Positions 40,631 to 50,988 of a stretch of DNA of 64,000 nucleotides are shown here, one piece after another. Numbering within the stretch: position 1 is the first letter of the stretch; each line of letters opens with the position of its first letter. The notes under the pieces are model-generated. The model searched no databases. It was not told where the DNA came from and worked only from the letters and a program-made list of their open reading frames with translations. This DNA is from Planococcus maitriensis. Lineage in GTDB: Bacteria > Bacillota > Bacilli > Bacillales_A > Planococcaceae. The position numbers and the translations under genes were made by a program. The stretch covers positions 83,282 through 147,281 of the forward strand of contig NZ_QLZQ01000002.1 of the NCBI RefSeq assembly GCF_003289925.1, in the 5' to 3' direction.

Positions 40631-41976
40631 AAGAGAGCGTAAAATATCTTGTGTAAATGAATAAATAGAAAAAGGAAGACCTTTTCTTGTAGAATTAAGT
40701 CACCACAACCAATTCACAGAAAAGAGGCCTTCCCTATGACTCAGTTTACAACAGATATTATGCAAGCTCTAGTAAAAAAAGAAGACATCTCCGAAGTTTT
40801 CCGTGTGCACTTGGAGACAGCAGTCAATACGCTTCTCCAAACAGAACTCACGGCTTTCCTGGATTACGAAAAACACGATCGCATCGGCTTCAACTCGGGC
40901 AACTCCCGCAACGGTGCCTACACGCGGACACTCCATACGGAGTACGGGGATTTGGAGCTTTCGATGCCGCGGGACCGGAACGGCGAATTCAACCAACAGA
41001 CGGTTGCACCATACAAGCGCTCGAACGATACGCTGGAGTCCTTCGTCATCCACATGTTCCAGAAAGGCGTCACGATGTCCGAAATCTCGGAACTGATCGA
41101 GAAGATGTACGGCCATCACTACACGCCGCAAACCATTTCCAATATGACAAAAGCGATGAGCGAACAGGTGGAGGCGTTCAAATCCCGCCCGCTGGACGCC
41201 CGCTACGTGTGCGTCTATTTGGATGCAACCTATATTTCACTCAAGCGCGATACCGTATCCAAGGAAGCCGTCTATATTGCCGTCGGCATTCGAGAGGACG
41301 GTTCGAAAGAGGTGCTGGCCTATACAGTAGCGCCCACGGAATCCGCATTCGTTTGGGAAGAAGTCCTATTGGACTTGAAGGAGCGTGGCGTCGAAGAGGT
41401 GCTTCTGTTTATCTCCGACGGCTTGAAAGGCATCACCGATCGCATCTTCGCGGTCTTTCCGGACGCAAAGTATCAGGCGTGTTGCGTGCACCTGTCGCGT
41501 GGCATTGCCCACAAAGTCCGCGTCACCGATCGAAAGGAGATTCTCGACGACTTCAAATCGGTCTACCGGGCAGAGAGCCGGGAACTGGGTGAATCGGCGC
41601 TGATAGCCTTTGTCGACAAGTGGAAAACGGCTTACCCCAAAGTGACAAAATCGGTGGAAGCGAATTCGTATATCTTCACCTTCTATGACTTCCCCAAATC
41701 CATTTGGCGAAGCATCTATTCAACGAATCTCATCGAGTCGTTCAGCAAGAAAGTGAAGAAATACAGCAAGCGCAAAGAGCAATTCCCGAACGAAGATTCC
41801 TTGGATCGTTTCCTGGTTTCCCAGTTCGAAATTTATAATCAGAACTTCTCCACCCGCTGCCATATCGGATTCGATCAAGCTCGTGCAGAGCTGTCTGAGA
41901 TGTTTAAACAGGCTTAATCAGCATACATACAAGAAAAGGTTTTACTTATTTACACATAATTATTGACGATCTCTTT
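40631..41976 (+). mobile_element. IS256-family insertion sequence
   Basis: About 1.35 kb with one complete transposase. Imperfect terminal inverted repeats can be aligned over about 34 bases (left 40631-40664, right complement of 41941-41976; about 25 matches), including AGAG-CGT near the outer end and a perfect TGTGTAAAT inside, typical of IS256 ends. A secondary short match (CCTTTTCTTGT near 40680 and its complement near 41930) lies further in. No convincing 8-9 bp target duplication is visible, so the insertion may be old or one end rearranged. Confidence 0.8.
40736..41917 (+). CDS. IS256-family transposase
   Basis: 393 aa, full length for the Mutator-like IS256 group. DDE residues are visible in YVCVYLDATYISLKRD, VLLFISDGLKGI and TNLIESFSKKVKKYSKRK (glutamate). 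The N-terminal target includes FLDYEKHDR and NSRNGAYTRTLHTEYGDLELSMPRDRNGEF. RBS AAAGAGGCC precedes the ATG. The frame is undamaged, so the copy may still be active. Codon use is higher in GC than the flanks to its right. Confidence 0.95.
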   Translation: MTQFTTDIMQALVKKEDISEVFRVHLETAVNTLLQTELTAFLDYEKHDRIGFNSGNSRNGAYTRTLHTEYGDLELSMPRDRNGEFNQQTVAPYKRSNDTLESFVIHMFQKGVTMSEISELIEKMYGHHYTPQTISNMTKAMSEQVEAFKSRPLDARYVCVYLDATYISLKRDTVSKEAVYIAVGIREDGSKEVLAYTVAPTESAFVWEEVLLDLKERGVEEVLLFISDGLKGITDRIFAVFPDAKYQACCVHLSRGIAHKVRVTDRKEILDDFKSVYRAESRELGESALIAFVDKWKTAYPKVTKSVEANSYIFTFYDFPKSIWRSIYSTNLIESFSKKVKKYSKRKEQFPNEDSLDRFLVSQFEIYNQNFSTRCHIGFDQARAELSEMFKQA

Positions 41977-42057
41977 TCAAATCGTTTTTTATATATTTTT
42001 TTAACATACTGCAACTCCTACTCTCTAAAGGCAATAAACTATAGTTCAGCTGATTGT

Positions 42058-43134
42058 TTACAGTTCATCCAGGAACACCAAAACGGCTTCGTTAATTTGC
42101 TTTAGAATAGTAGTGTAATCCTCTGAATTTAAGCCTCCATCAAATATATTCGTCAGAATTGGGCTCACACGATGCATGTCGGTCAAGCCAATATGGCCGC
42201 TCCCCATAATATGGACATTTTTATATTGGCCGTTTTCAGCATTAAGGTATTTCCAATTTTGTTCATAAAGTGCCAGCTCATCTAGCACATTCCATATCGA
42301 GTCCGAATAAATGTTCAATAGTGGCACAGGATAAGGCTCGTTAGTAAAGTCGTAGGTATTGTTTTCGTTGATATTGGTTATATCCCCACTAAAAGGAGAC
42401 TCTAAAGCCACTACAGCAGCGATATCTTCCCGCTCACGCCCGAGATTCAGGGCTGCTGTCCCGCCAAGTGAGTGTCCCATCAGGATAACTTCATCAGAAT
42501 TTGCAGTTTGAAGAAACGGATTCTCGGTTTCCTCTCCTTGAATCTGTTCCAAAACCTGAATGATGTCATCCTCATGAAGCTGTGACCAATTTTCCAAATC
42601 AATCAAAGTCTTTTCTAAATCATCACTCCCTTGAGTTCCCAAAACATCCTTCATATAGGCCATGTCGATTCTAATGTTAGATTGATCCTCTAAGCTTGCT
42701 GTAAAGGAATGAAAAGGATGACTTAAGCTTGCTACTGCATAACCGTGTGAAGCTAATTCATTGAATAAAGAATCATTAGAATCAGCGACACCAAAAGAAC
42801 CATGCGAGAACAGAATAAGTTTCCCATTCATGTCATCAATTTTTTCGGGATGCCATAACGAGACAGGTACTTCCCGGTTTCCATCGCTCGTTTCATATTG
42901 TTCATTGTTTACAGCATATGTGAAGTAATCTTCTGATTTTCCGACGGAATATTCACCCGTAACTGTTACCAGCGGGTGGACAGGAAATAAGACTTGAAAA
43001 GCAGCATATGCCATTAAAACTAAAACGGGAATTATGAATAGCCATTTCTTTCTCCATGGACGTATCTTACGAAGGATTATGAGAATTAAAACAACTCCAG
43101 CAATGACCAACAGAGTAAGCCATAAGCTTTCCAT
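42058..43134 (-). CDS. membrane-anchored alpha/beta hydrolase
   Basis: 358 aa. Two N-terminal membrane helices (about 5-22 and 32-50) place the hydrolase domain outside. The nucleophile elbow VILMGHSLGGTAALNLG is intact (about 219-235), the oxyanion-side motif is LILFSHGSFG, and a late histidine lies in GSGHIGL. It belongs to the platelet-activating-factor acetylhydrolase/dienelactone-like branch, so an ester or lipid substrate is likely (inference). Low-GC, AT-rich codon use differs from most of the window, suggesting transfer together with the IS region. Confidence 0.8.
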   Translation of the reverse strand: MESLWLTLLVIAGVVLILIILRKIRPWRKKWLFIIPVLVLMAYAAFQVLFPVHPLVTVTGEYSVGKSEDYFTYAVNNEQYETSDGNREVPVSLWHPEKIDDMNGKLILFSHGSFGVADSNDSLFNELASHGYAVASLSHPFHSFTASLEDQSNIRIDMAYMKDVLGTQGSDDLEKTLIDLENWSQLHEDDIIQVLEQIQGEETENPFLQTANSDEVILMGHSLGGTAALNLGREREDIAAVVALESPFSGDITNINENNTYDFTNEPYPVPLLNIYSDSIWNVLDELALYEQNWKYLNAENGQYKNVHIMGSGHIGLTDMHRVSPILTNIFDGGLNSEDYTTILKQINEAVLVFLDEL

Positions 43135-43822
43135 AAATTCGCCTCTCCTTCATAGTATTCTGATGTTCAAATAATACTAACTTACATTAAAAACTTTTGA
43201 CTATAAGGCCTGTAAGGATTCTTCAGGTAAAATCATTATAAGAGTTCTCCTTGTTTATCGGATATCTGAACATACAATGCTTTACTGGCATGGGTGTTCA
43301 CCATACAGGCCCTTCAGAAAAGATCATTTCTTCAACAGCAGTCCAGAATCGCTTGTTCTATATGTAAACTTCCCACCAGTTGAGAAATTATCAACTCAGT
43401 AAAAGTGATTAAGAATTCCTATTCTGTTAACCCAACCCTATACTTAAATTTAATTAAAGTAAATATTTTTTGATTATTGTTAATTTTAAGATTATTTAAG
43501 TTAGGGTAAAAACAAACCTCTGCCTTTTCGAATTAAAAATTTAATGTAAACTAAGATAGCTTGCTAATGAAAAAAGACCGTGAGTTAAATAAGTAAGCTG
43601 AAAGGAAACCCTATTAGGATAAACTTCAAAACAAGCCCCTCTAATTCGAAATACGAAATACTTTAAAATTTATCGTAAGATCACATTTTGCCAACACCAG
43701 AAAATCCCCCTATGACTTCTTAAAGAACGTTTGTAAAGCGGCAAAACACGTTACGAACGTTCGCTAGATCACACCAACTTTAAGGAATTCCTATGTTTAG
43801 AAAGAAATAGTTCTGTTCATAA
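43135..43822. other. AT-rich gene-free region
   Basis: About 690 bases of low-GC sequence. No open frame with a ribosome site, no RNA gene and no clear promoter is visible. The 10-base palindrome CGAACGTTCG at about 43752-43761 lacks the four-base spacer required of a LexA site. It lies between the hydrolase and the protease and looks like decayed or transferred DNA. Confidence 0.5.
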
Positions 43823-43823
43823 T

Positions 43824-43872
43824 GAAAACCGCTAGCCAGAGTGTCTAATCAGACACTTTGGCTAGCGGTTTC
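43824..43872 (-). terminator. terminator of the M4 protease gene
   Basis: AACCGCTAGCC..AGTGTCT pairs with AGACACT..GGCTAGCGGTT over about 19 bp with a 4-base loop; a short T-run follows. Confidence 0.82.
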
Positions 43873-43879
43873 AATATTG

Positions 43880-45520
43880 TTATTCGTAAATGCCTACCTC
43901 GTCAAATCCTTTAGCTGTGGCTTTTTCTTCTGCGCTGCCTTCTCCGTAAATATCAGCCGCTGATTGGATAATGAGCTTGCGGGCTTCGCTGAAGTCGGAA
44001 GTTGGCGTCAAATAGACCGTCAATGCGCGGTAGAAGATCTGTCCCAGTTTTTCTTTGCCGATTTCTTCGCCGATCAAGTAAGCAGCGTGGTTGGTGATCG
44101 ATGAATTGATATGGACGCCGCCATTATCCAAATGTATCGGCAGTTCATAGAATTCGTCCATATGGGAAGGATACATCCCCTCGCCATTTCCATACGGCAC
44201 ATAATCTTTATTGACAGGGTATTTGCTCGGGTCGCTTAGGCTGCGCAACGATTCCCTGCCGTCCGCTTTGGCGTCAGGGCCCATGATGTCTTCCCCGACT
44301 TCCCAATCGTCTTCATCAACCAGTGCCCCGAAAATGTCTGCGAAGGATTCGTTCAAGGCGCCTGATTCAAAACGGTACTGCAGATTGGCCGAGTTGGAGA
44401 TCACGCCGTGCGTCATTTCATGTGCGGCCACGTCAAGCCCCGCAGATAGCGGCACCATGAACGATCCGTCACCATCGCCATAAGTCATATGGCGGCCATT
44501 CCAGAATGCATTATTGTAGCTGTCGCCGTAATGGACGTAGGAGATAATTGCCATTCCGTTGTCATCGAGAGAGTTGCGGTCATGCTCATCATGGAAATAT
44601 TCAAAGACTTGTTCCGAATTGTAATGGGCATCAACACCGGCGTGCAAGTATTCTTCTTTCCATGATGCACTATGGTTCGTCATGATTTCCCCGTCGTTTG
44701 CATCGAAAGTATAGATTCCCTCCAAGCCTTCATGGGACTCATCGGATAAACTGAAAGTTGTGCCGCCATGGGCTTCTTTGCTCTTGGTCGTGTGAATTTT
44801 GCGCTGCTCGCCAAGTACGCCGGTTCCGACGGATTGATGGATGTCTTCGGCATGCATGATCGCGTTATACCGGTCGATGACGTCGCCGCTTTTCGCATCC
44901 ACAAACACGAACCAGTTGCCGGGCTTGTCCCCAAGGAAGTTGACATTGACTTTATATGCCAGGTGGTTTTCGCCTTCGAATGGATAGACGACCACTTCCG
45001 ACTCCGGTGCATATTCGAGTTGTTCCGGTGCGTCGACCGCTCCTTTAGCCGTTTGGATGGCCTTCATGACGCTTACAGCCGGTGTCGTGTCGATACTGCG
45101 TGAAGCGGCTTCAGGGAAATAGCCCCCGTTGACGGAAACCAATTCATCTTGGGCGTTGTAATGGACCACTACTTCCGCGCCTTCTACCGGCACGCCATTG
45201 ACTGCCTGATTAAAGCGCACATGCGTCATGCCGAGCGCATCCTTCTCAATCGCTTTTTGTTTCAAGTTTTTCTTAGGGTTTTTCAAGCCGGTCTTATTTT
45301 CATTTTCCGCCAGATAATCCAGCGCATTCGACGCATTGCTGGCAGCCCGCTTCTCGGCGAATTTCTCCTTCACAAATACAGGGACATTGGCATTCTCATT
45401 CCATGTTTTCTCAGTGGCGCCGTTACCTTGCTGGCCGTTTGCCAACGCGTTGCTTGCCGTGAATGAACTTGCGACGAGTGCAGACGATAAAATCACAGGT
45501 ACAATGTACTTTTTCTTCAA
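43880..45520 (-). CDS. secreted thermolysin-like metalloprotease (M4)
   Basis: 546 aa preproprotein. Signal peptide about 1-27 (KKKYIVPVILSSALVASSFTASNALA), FTP/PepSY propeptide about 70-220, then the mature M4 domain. The zinc motif is His367-Glu368-x2-His371 (VAAHEMTHGVI) with Glu391 (GALNESFADI) exactly 24 residues after His367, the thermolysin spacing. The C-terminal histidine of the active site lies in HINSSITNHAAYL context. It is a neutral protease of the NprB/bacillolysin group, released outside the cell for peptide supply. Monocistronic. Confidence 0.92.
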   Translation of the reverse strand: MKKKYIVPVILSSALVASSFTASNALANGQQGNGATEKTWNENANVPVFVKEKFAEKRAASNASNALDYLAENENKTGLKNPKKNLKQKAIEKDALGMTHVRFNQAVNGVPVEGAEVVVHYNAQDELVSVNGGYFPEAASRSIDTTPAVSVMKAIQTAKGAVDAPEQLEYAPESEVVVYPFEGENHLAYKVNVNFLGDKPGNWFVFVDAKSGDVIDRYNAIMHAEDIHQSVGTGVLGEQRKIHTTKSKEAHGGTTFSLSDESHEGLEGIYTFDANDGEIMTNHSASWKEEYLHAGVDAHYNSEQVFEYFHDEHDRNSLDDNGMAIISYVHYGDSYNNAFWNGRHMTYGDGDGSFMVPLSAGLDVAAHEMTHGVISNSANLQYRFESGALNESFADIFGALVDEDDWEVGEDIMGPDAKADGRESLRSLSDPSKYPVNKDYVPYGNGEGMYPSHMDEFYELPIHLDNGGVHINSSITNHAAYLIGEEIGKEKLGQIFYRALTVYLTPTSDFSEARKLIIQSAADIYGEGSAEEKATAKGFDEVGIYE

Positions 45521-45795
45521 TTTTTTTCCTCCTCGACGTTGATAAAATTTAGTATAACGAAATAAATTTATCCAATCAATAAGATTACAGACAATTTGAT
45601 ATATTTGAAAAATTGTACCTACTATTCAAAAACGGATTTCTATCTTTATCCTCAATGGAAAATGATGGGTTATCAAAAAGGCATCGCTGAACAAGAACAA
45701 AGTCCTAAAATCCCCCAGGAAGTTTTTAACTCTATGTTCCCCATCAGCCATTCCATCTGCTTCAGGCATGCCAGTTTCTTTGAATGGCCTTGCGG

Positions 45796-45836
45796 AAAAA
45801 CAAAAACGGAACTGCAGTCTCACCTGCAATTCCGTT
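45796..45836 (-). terminator. terminator of gdhA
   Basis: ACGGAATTGCAG pairs with CTGCAGTTCCGT (one mismatch), then TTTTGTTTTT on the minus strand. The rest of 45521-45994 shows no credible gene. Confidence 0.72.
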
Positions 45837-45994
45837 GCTGTTTTCTTATTTGGCCCGTCTTTTATCGCCCAGCTCGCCATGAACAGGCGGTATTTTCAAG
45901 ATCCACTGTGAGAATGGCTTCGCTAAAAATCCCTCCACTATTCAATGTTCGAAGCTGCAGTTGGGATCGGCGAACCGGCTAACGCTTAAAGCAC

Positions 45995-47383
<1,389 letters not shown>

Positions 47384-47777
47384 TCAATCCTCTCTTGTAT
47401 CAGCTGTAATGTAGTGCGTGAATAATAATCCAAATTTTTAAATATTTAAGGCTTATTATACAAACAGTTTCAATCGGGCGCAAACCCATTTTTTTCTAAT
47501 GCCTTGTTATGGAACGGTCGTTCAAGGAATGTGACGTTAAAGAAAGCGCTGCCATCTGCACTAACTCGCTGTATTGGTTTTATAGCGAAAAATCTGATAT
47601 ATTCCGTAAAAAAACGCCCGCTTCTTGAAAAACGAAAGAGATTTTGATGTCCGTGACTCCGCTTCCGAATTTTCGCGAGTTTCCCATTTCCCGTATTGAT
47701 GGGATGATTTTTCCCTGATGAAAACTGACAATTGTATTTAGAAGCGGCAGGCGGCATCTGCAAAGTCCATCCATAGT

Positions 47778-47810
47778 CAAAAAGGCTACCCGAGAACCGG
47801 ATAGCCTTTG
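47778..47810 (-). terminator. terminator of the DUF421 gene
   Basis: AAAGGCTA pairs with TAGCCTTT over a 13-base interior, then T-run on the minus strand. The stretch 47378-47777 holds the gdhA upstream region only. Confidence 0.72.
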
Positions 47811-47837
47811 CAGTGTTTTCTATGGAATACGTTATTT

Positions 47838-48353
47838 TCATTTGACGTTTTCCAGTGCATCTTTCGACAGGCCTTCTTGTTTTTTAATGATGGACAAGGA
47901 TCCGTCACCCTCAAGCACAATCGCTTCTACTTGCTCGAAAGAACTCAAGCCTTGCTGCCGGACTTTTCCCCGCAGGTCATCTTTTCGGATGCGATGTTTT
48001 TGTATGCTCTTTTCATCAAACTCACCGTTACGGTAAATGAAACTTGGGCTGGCTTTGATCATTTGGGTAAAGCCTTTGGAATTCACTGATAGTTTCGAAA
48101 CAATATATTGCAGCAAAGTGAGCATGAACAAGACAACCGCCCCGTCTGCAAAAGATACTTTGTCGCTAGTAATGATACTGCCTAAAGTCGCCCCGTATGT
48201 CACCGTTATGATGAAGTCAAAGATATTCACATTGGTTAAACTGCGTTTTCCGGAACTCCTCAAAAGCAGGATGAGGAAAGGATATGCCAATAAGGACATG
48301 ATCGCGATGCGCAGCACGCTTTTCCAGCCATCGAATAAAATCGTATCAAGCAT
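47838..48353 (-). CDS. DUF421 (YetF/YkjA-like) membrane protein
   Basis: 171 aa from the ATG at 48353, behind GGAAGGGGGG. Three N-terminal helices are followed by a cytoplasmic domain with FIYRNGEFDEKSIQKHRIRKDDLRGKVRQQGLSSFEQVEAIVLEGDGSLSI in pattern, the DUF421 signature. Function unknown; YetF-type proteins are frequent in Bacillales. An upstream in-frame start at 48443 has no ribosome site and would add unrelated residues. Confidence 0.85.
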   Translation of the reverse strand: MLDTILFDGWKSVLRIAIMSLLAYPFLILLLRSSGKRSLTNVNIFDFIITVTYGATLGSIITSDKVSFADGAVVLFMLTLLQYIVSKLSVNSKGFTQMIKASPSFIYRNGEFDEKSIQKHRIRKDDLRGKVRQQGLSSFEQVEAIVLEGDGSLSIIKKQEGLSKDALENVK

Positions 48354-48420
48354 TTCAAGCCCCCCTTCCTTGTAACCAGGGATTCTTCTTATGCTCCACA
48401 AATACCCGCCCCTTGCTTCG

Positions 48421-48612
48421 TTAAACGGTTGCAGAGTAAACAAGAAATGAAGAACCCTTCGACTTAAAATGAGCTTCCAGTCTTAAAAACTGATGGCCCC
48501 ATTGAAGCCAGCTATCTTGGCAATTTGCCAACATCGGATGCTGATGGGCAAAGTTTGCGTTGCCACCCACTTGTGCCAAACGCCGGATGTCTCCGGGTGC
48601 GGCAAGGATATA
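48421..48612 (-). pseudogene. coding-like remnant, 63 codons without a start
   Basis: Between two stops, a 63-codon frame reads like real protein (ANFAHQHPMLANCQDSWLQW, then HQFLRLEAHFKSKGSSF). No start codon with a ribosome site is available and stops interrupt it upstream. I do not recognise the family. Probably a decayed gene. Confidence 0.3.
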
Positions 48613-48694
48613 TTAAATCATGGCAGCCTGCTGATGATTGGGCGCCTAATCCGATTCAAGCCCAATCAATCTCAACGAATAGACCGCCGTTGTT

Positions 48695-49018
48695 TTATTC
48701 ATAACGCAATTCATCTCGATCGGAAACAATTGGGTCACTTTCGATGCCGGATAATTCAACTGAATAACCTGCAGTTAATGCAGTATTCAGTGCATCAGGA
48801 ACAAAGTCGAATGTTTCGTCTGCCCAACTCTCCTTCAAGTCATTTGTAATTAAGATGTCGGGAGAAGCACGGAAAACCTGTGCCTCATTCACCAGGAAAC
48901 TAATGCCGTAAGTTGTGCTGGTGTTACCCTTCTGCTCGACCGGCTCTTTTGAATACATATGAATAATACTATTCACCGCAAAGGACGATCGCGTCCGGCG
49001 CTTAATGAATGTATTCAT
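48695..49018 (-). CDS. hypothetical protein, possibly truncated
   Basis: 107 aa. The ATG follows the stop of the preceding gene directly (TGAATG), so it could be made by re-initiation, though no good ribosome site is visible. The middle part (YGISFLVNEAQVFRASPDILIT, then FVPDALNTALTAGYSVELSGIES) has protein-like composition, but I do not recognise it. A second in-frame ATG near residue 21 may be the real start. A decayed frame lies just downstream, so this may be a truncated gene. Confidence 0.4.
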   Translation of the reverse strand: MNTFIKRRTRSSFAVNSIIHMYSKEPVEQKGNTSTTYGISFLVNEAQVFRASPDILITNDLKESWADETFDFVPDALNTALTAGYSVELSGIESDPIVSDRDELRYE

Positions 49019-49675
49019 TCAAAAAGAAATCCAAGAAGCGCGGTCGCGTATGGCATTCCCTGTTAACGGTTCACTATCCACTTCTGTTTGCTTAGCTGAA
49101 TTGATCATGGCTTTGGCCAACACTTCGGTTGGGAGTGGCTCATGGGAGCGGAATAACCCTGCTTTATTCATGAATTGGATGGCTTTTAAGCCCCACACTT
49201 CTAAGGTGCGGTCGCTTTCCTTCCGCATAAGAATAGGTGGCTTGATGATGGTTAATCGCGGGAAACCCAGTTCCTTTACCGCTACTTCAAGCTTCCCTTT
49301 CATCTTTGAATAGAAGCTGAGGGCTTTTGGCGAAGCGAACTCTGCAGATACCAAAACATATCGTTCCACCCCGTTTTCTTTCGCCGTTCTGGCAAATTCA
49401 TATTGATAGCCATAATCCACTTTCCATTGCGCCTCTTTGCTTCCTGCCGCTTTGATCGTCGTGCCCAAACAGGAAAACAGCACATCCCCTTTCACCAAGT
49501 CGCACCATTCATCCGGCCGGCCAAAATCGATGACATGGACCATTAGTTTGTCATGCTGAATATCCAGTGAACGCCTCACGAATACATCAACTCTTTTGAA
49601 TGTATCGTCTTTCATCAATTGCTCAACGAGGTCTTTTCCGGTCGATCCTGTTGCGCCGATCACTACTGCATCCAT
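49019..49675 (-). CDS. NAD(P)H-binding oxidoreductase (atypical SDR)
   Basis: 218 aa. Glycine-rich dinucleotide motif AVVIGATGSTGKDLVEQL at 3-20. The later segment KGDVLFSCLGTTIKAAGSKEAQWKVD and VLVSAEFASPKALSFYSKMKGKLE (with a YSxxK-type pair) fits the HTATIP2/TIP30-like atypical short-chain dehydrogenases. Substrate unknown. GAAAGGGGGCCC precedes the ATG. Confidence 0.85.
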   Translation of the reverse strand: MDAVVIGATGSTGKDLVEQLMKDDTFKRVDVFVRRSLDIQHDKLMVHVIDFGRPDEWCDLVKGDVLFSCLGTTIKAAGSKEAQWKVDYGYQYEFARTAKENGVERYVLVSAEFASPKALSFYSKMKGKLEVAVKELGFPRLTIIKPPILMRKESDRTLEVWGLKAIQFMNKAGLFRSHEPLPTEVLAKAMINSAKQTEVDSEPLTGNAIRDRASWISF

Positions 49676-49804
49676 AATGGGCCCCCTTTCCTTTCTCTAT
49701 CCGTGACAACATTCTACCATATAACACATTTTGGAAAAGCCAGTGATGAAAGAGAGTTTAGTCGCATCGTGCTTATATTAGGCACACCAAGCAACGGATT
49801 GTAT

Positions 49805-49846
49805 AGAAAAAATCCCAAAGTGGCTATAACAAGCCTCTTCGGGATG
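49805..49846 (-). terminator. terminator of the 73-aa gene
   Basis: ATCCC.AAG.GGCT pairs with AGCC.CTT.GGGAT with small mismatches, then five T on the minus strand. Confidence 0.68.
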
Positions 49847-49870
49847 TATTATGGGAAGCATGAATGGTTC

Positions 49871-50092
49871 TTACCATTTGCCGTTTTCTTCAAGAATTGA
49901 TTTTAGGTCTCGAAACAAGTTATTATGTGTGCGGGCCATTTGCGTTCCCTCGTGCTTATCGGTATGTTCGATACTCGTGAGCCAAGCATCTTTACCGGCA
50001 TGTGGGTTTTTGATAGACATATGAATCGTGTGTTCATCCTGTTTCCAGAAATTCAGATGAAGCCCAGCCAGTGTTTTGGTTTCATTTGCCAT
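49871..50092 (-). CDS. small hypothetical protein, 73 aa
   Basis: 73 aa from the ATG at 50092, chosen because AAAGGAGAGCGG lies just upstream. Soluble and rich in His and Asn (LHLNFWKQDEHTIHMSIKN, then EGTQMARTHNNLFRDLKSIL). A longer frame to 50173 lacks a ribosome site. I do not recognise it. It lies 88 bases after the AlkD gene on the same strand. Confidence 0.6.
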   Translation of the reverse strand: MANETKTLAGLHLNFWKQDEHTIHMSIKNPHAGKDAWLTSIEHTDKHEGTQMARTHNNLFRDLKSILEENGKW

Positions 50093-50180
50093 GATTCCGC
50101 TCTCCTTTAAATTATCTTGTAAGTCATATGTACCACATATAGACTCCATGCTCATTTCCATTAAATAATTCATTTAATGA

Positions 50181-50888
50181 TCAACACCTAACGAATTTGC
50201 GCTTGAATCCAAGACGTCCCTTTTCTAAACCTTGTTGGATGCTGTCATAGGCATAGAGCTGTGTCGGTTTCTTGTTTTCCCGGTTGAGCTCGACTTTGCC
50301 GACAGCTTTCGCCGTCTCCAATGCCTTTTCACTCATGGGCTTATAGGAAATACCGACGGTGTAGAGGAAGTTATTCATCGATGCTTTTGCTCTTTCAGGG
50401 GATTGATGGATCGTTTCTTTCACTGTATCCAACATTGCGGAAATTTTATCTTCCGAGAATTCACTGTCCTTGCGATTCCCGAGCAGCCAGCAATAGCAGC
50501 TCCACCCAGCAGACATGCGGAGTTCATCTCCGCTTTCGATCCAATTGTCCGCGACTTGCTGCGCAATGTGGGATTCCGATAAGGTGACCGCCACGACATA
50601 ATCCGATAGCATATAGAAATAAGCCCCGTCCATCCAGCGGTCGAAATCGTTTTCCGTCATCGCATTCGGATCTGCGATGATGCCCGCAAAATACATCGCG
50701 TCATAATTGCCGGTCGCGTACAATTCCTCTGCCAGCGGCTGGTTGATTTTAATTCGCTTGGCCAGCGGCTTCATCGCGCCAGTCGCCACACCGAATAGGG
50801 GCTCCTTCGCTCCGCTCGACAGGTACATTTTCTTTGTCCGTTCTTTCCCCAAGGCTTCCAGCTCTATCATGGCTGTATGAAAATCCAT
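50181..50888 (-). CDS. AlkD-type DNA alkylation repair protein
   Basis: 235 aa built of helical HEAT-like repeats. Landmarks of the DNA-alkylation-repair family are KEPLFGVATGAMKPLAKRIK, LAEELYATGNYDAMYFAGIIAD and DNWIESGDELRMSAGWSCYCWLLG. AlkD-type enzymes remove bulky cationic alkylated bases such as 3-methyladenine or 7-methylguanine without base flipping. Whether this copy is a glycosylase or a non-catalytic relative cannot be told. Confidence 0.82.
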   Translation of the reverse strand: MDFHTAMIELEALGKERTKKMYLSSGAKEPLFGVATGAMKPLAKRIKINQPLAEELYATGNYDAMYFAGIIADPNAMTENDFDRWMDGAYFYMLSDYVVAVTLSESHIAQQVADNWIESGDELRMSAGWSCYCWLLGNRKDSEFSEDKISAMLDTVKETIHQSPERAKASMNNFLYTVGISYKPMSEKALETAKAVGKVELNRENKKPTQLYAYDSIQQGLEKGRLGFKRKFVRC

Positions 50889-50988
50889 GTTTTAGCACTT
50901 CCTTCCCACTACTTAATAAACCAATAACAGGCGTTCTCCTGGTTGCATAATTCGATTCAATCGAAACAAACGGAACACGCCTCTTACA

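Noticed and set aside
43752..43761. Palindrome CGAACGTTCG as a LexA box
   Set aside because: No spacer between the half sites, and no gene follows.
47470..47841. 123-codon minus-strand frame between gdhA and the DUF421 gene
   Set aside because: It crosses the DUF421 terminator, has no ribosome site, and its composition is not protein-like.
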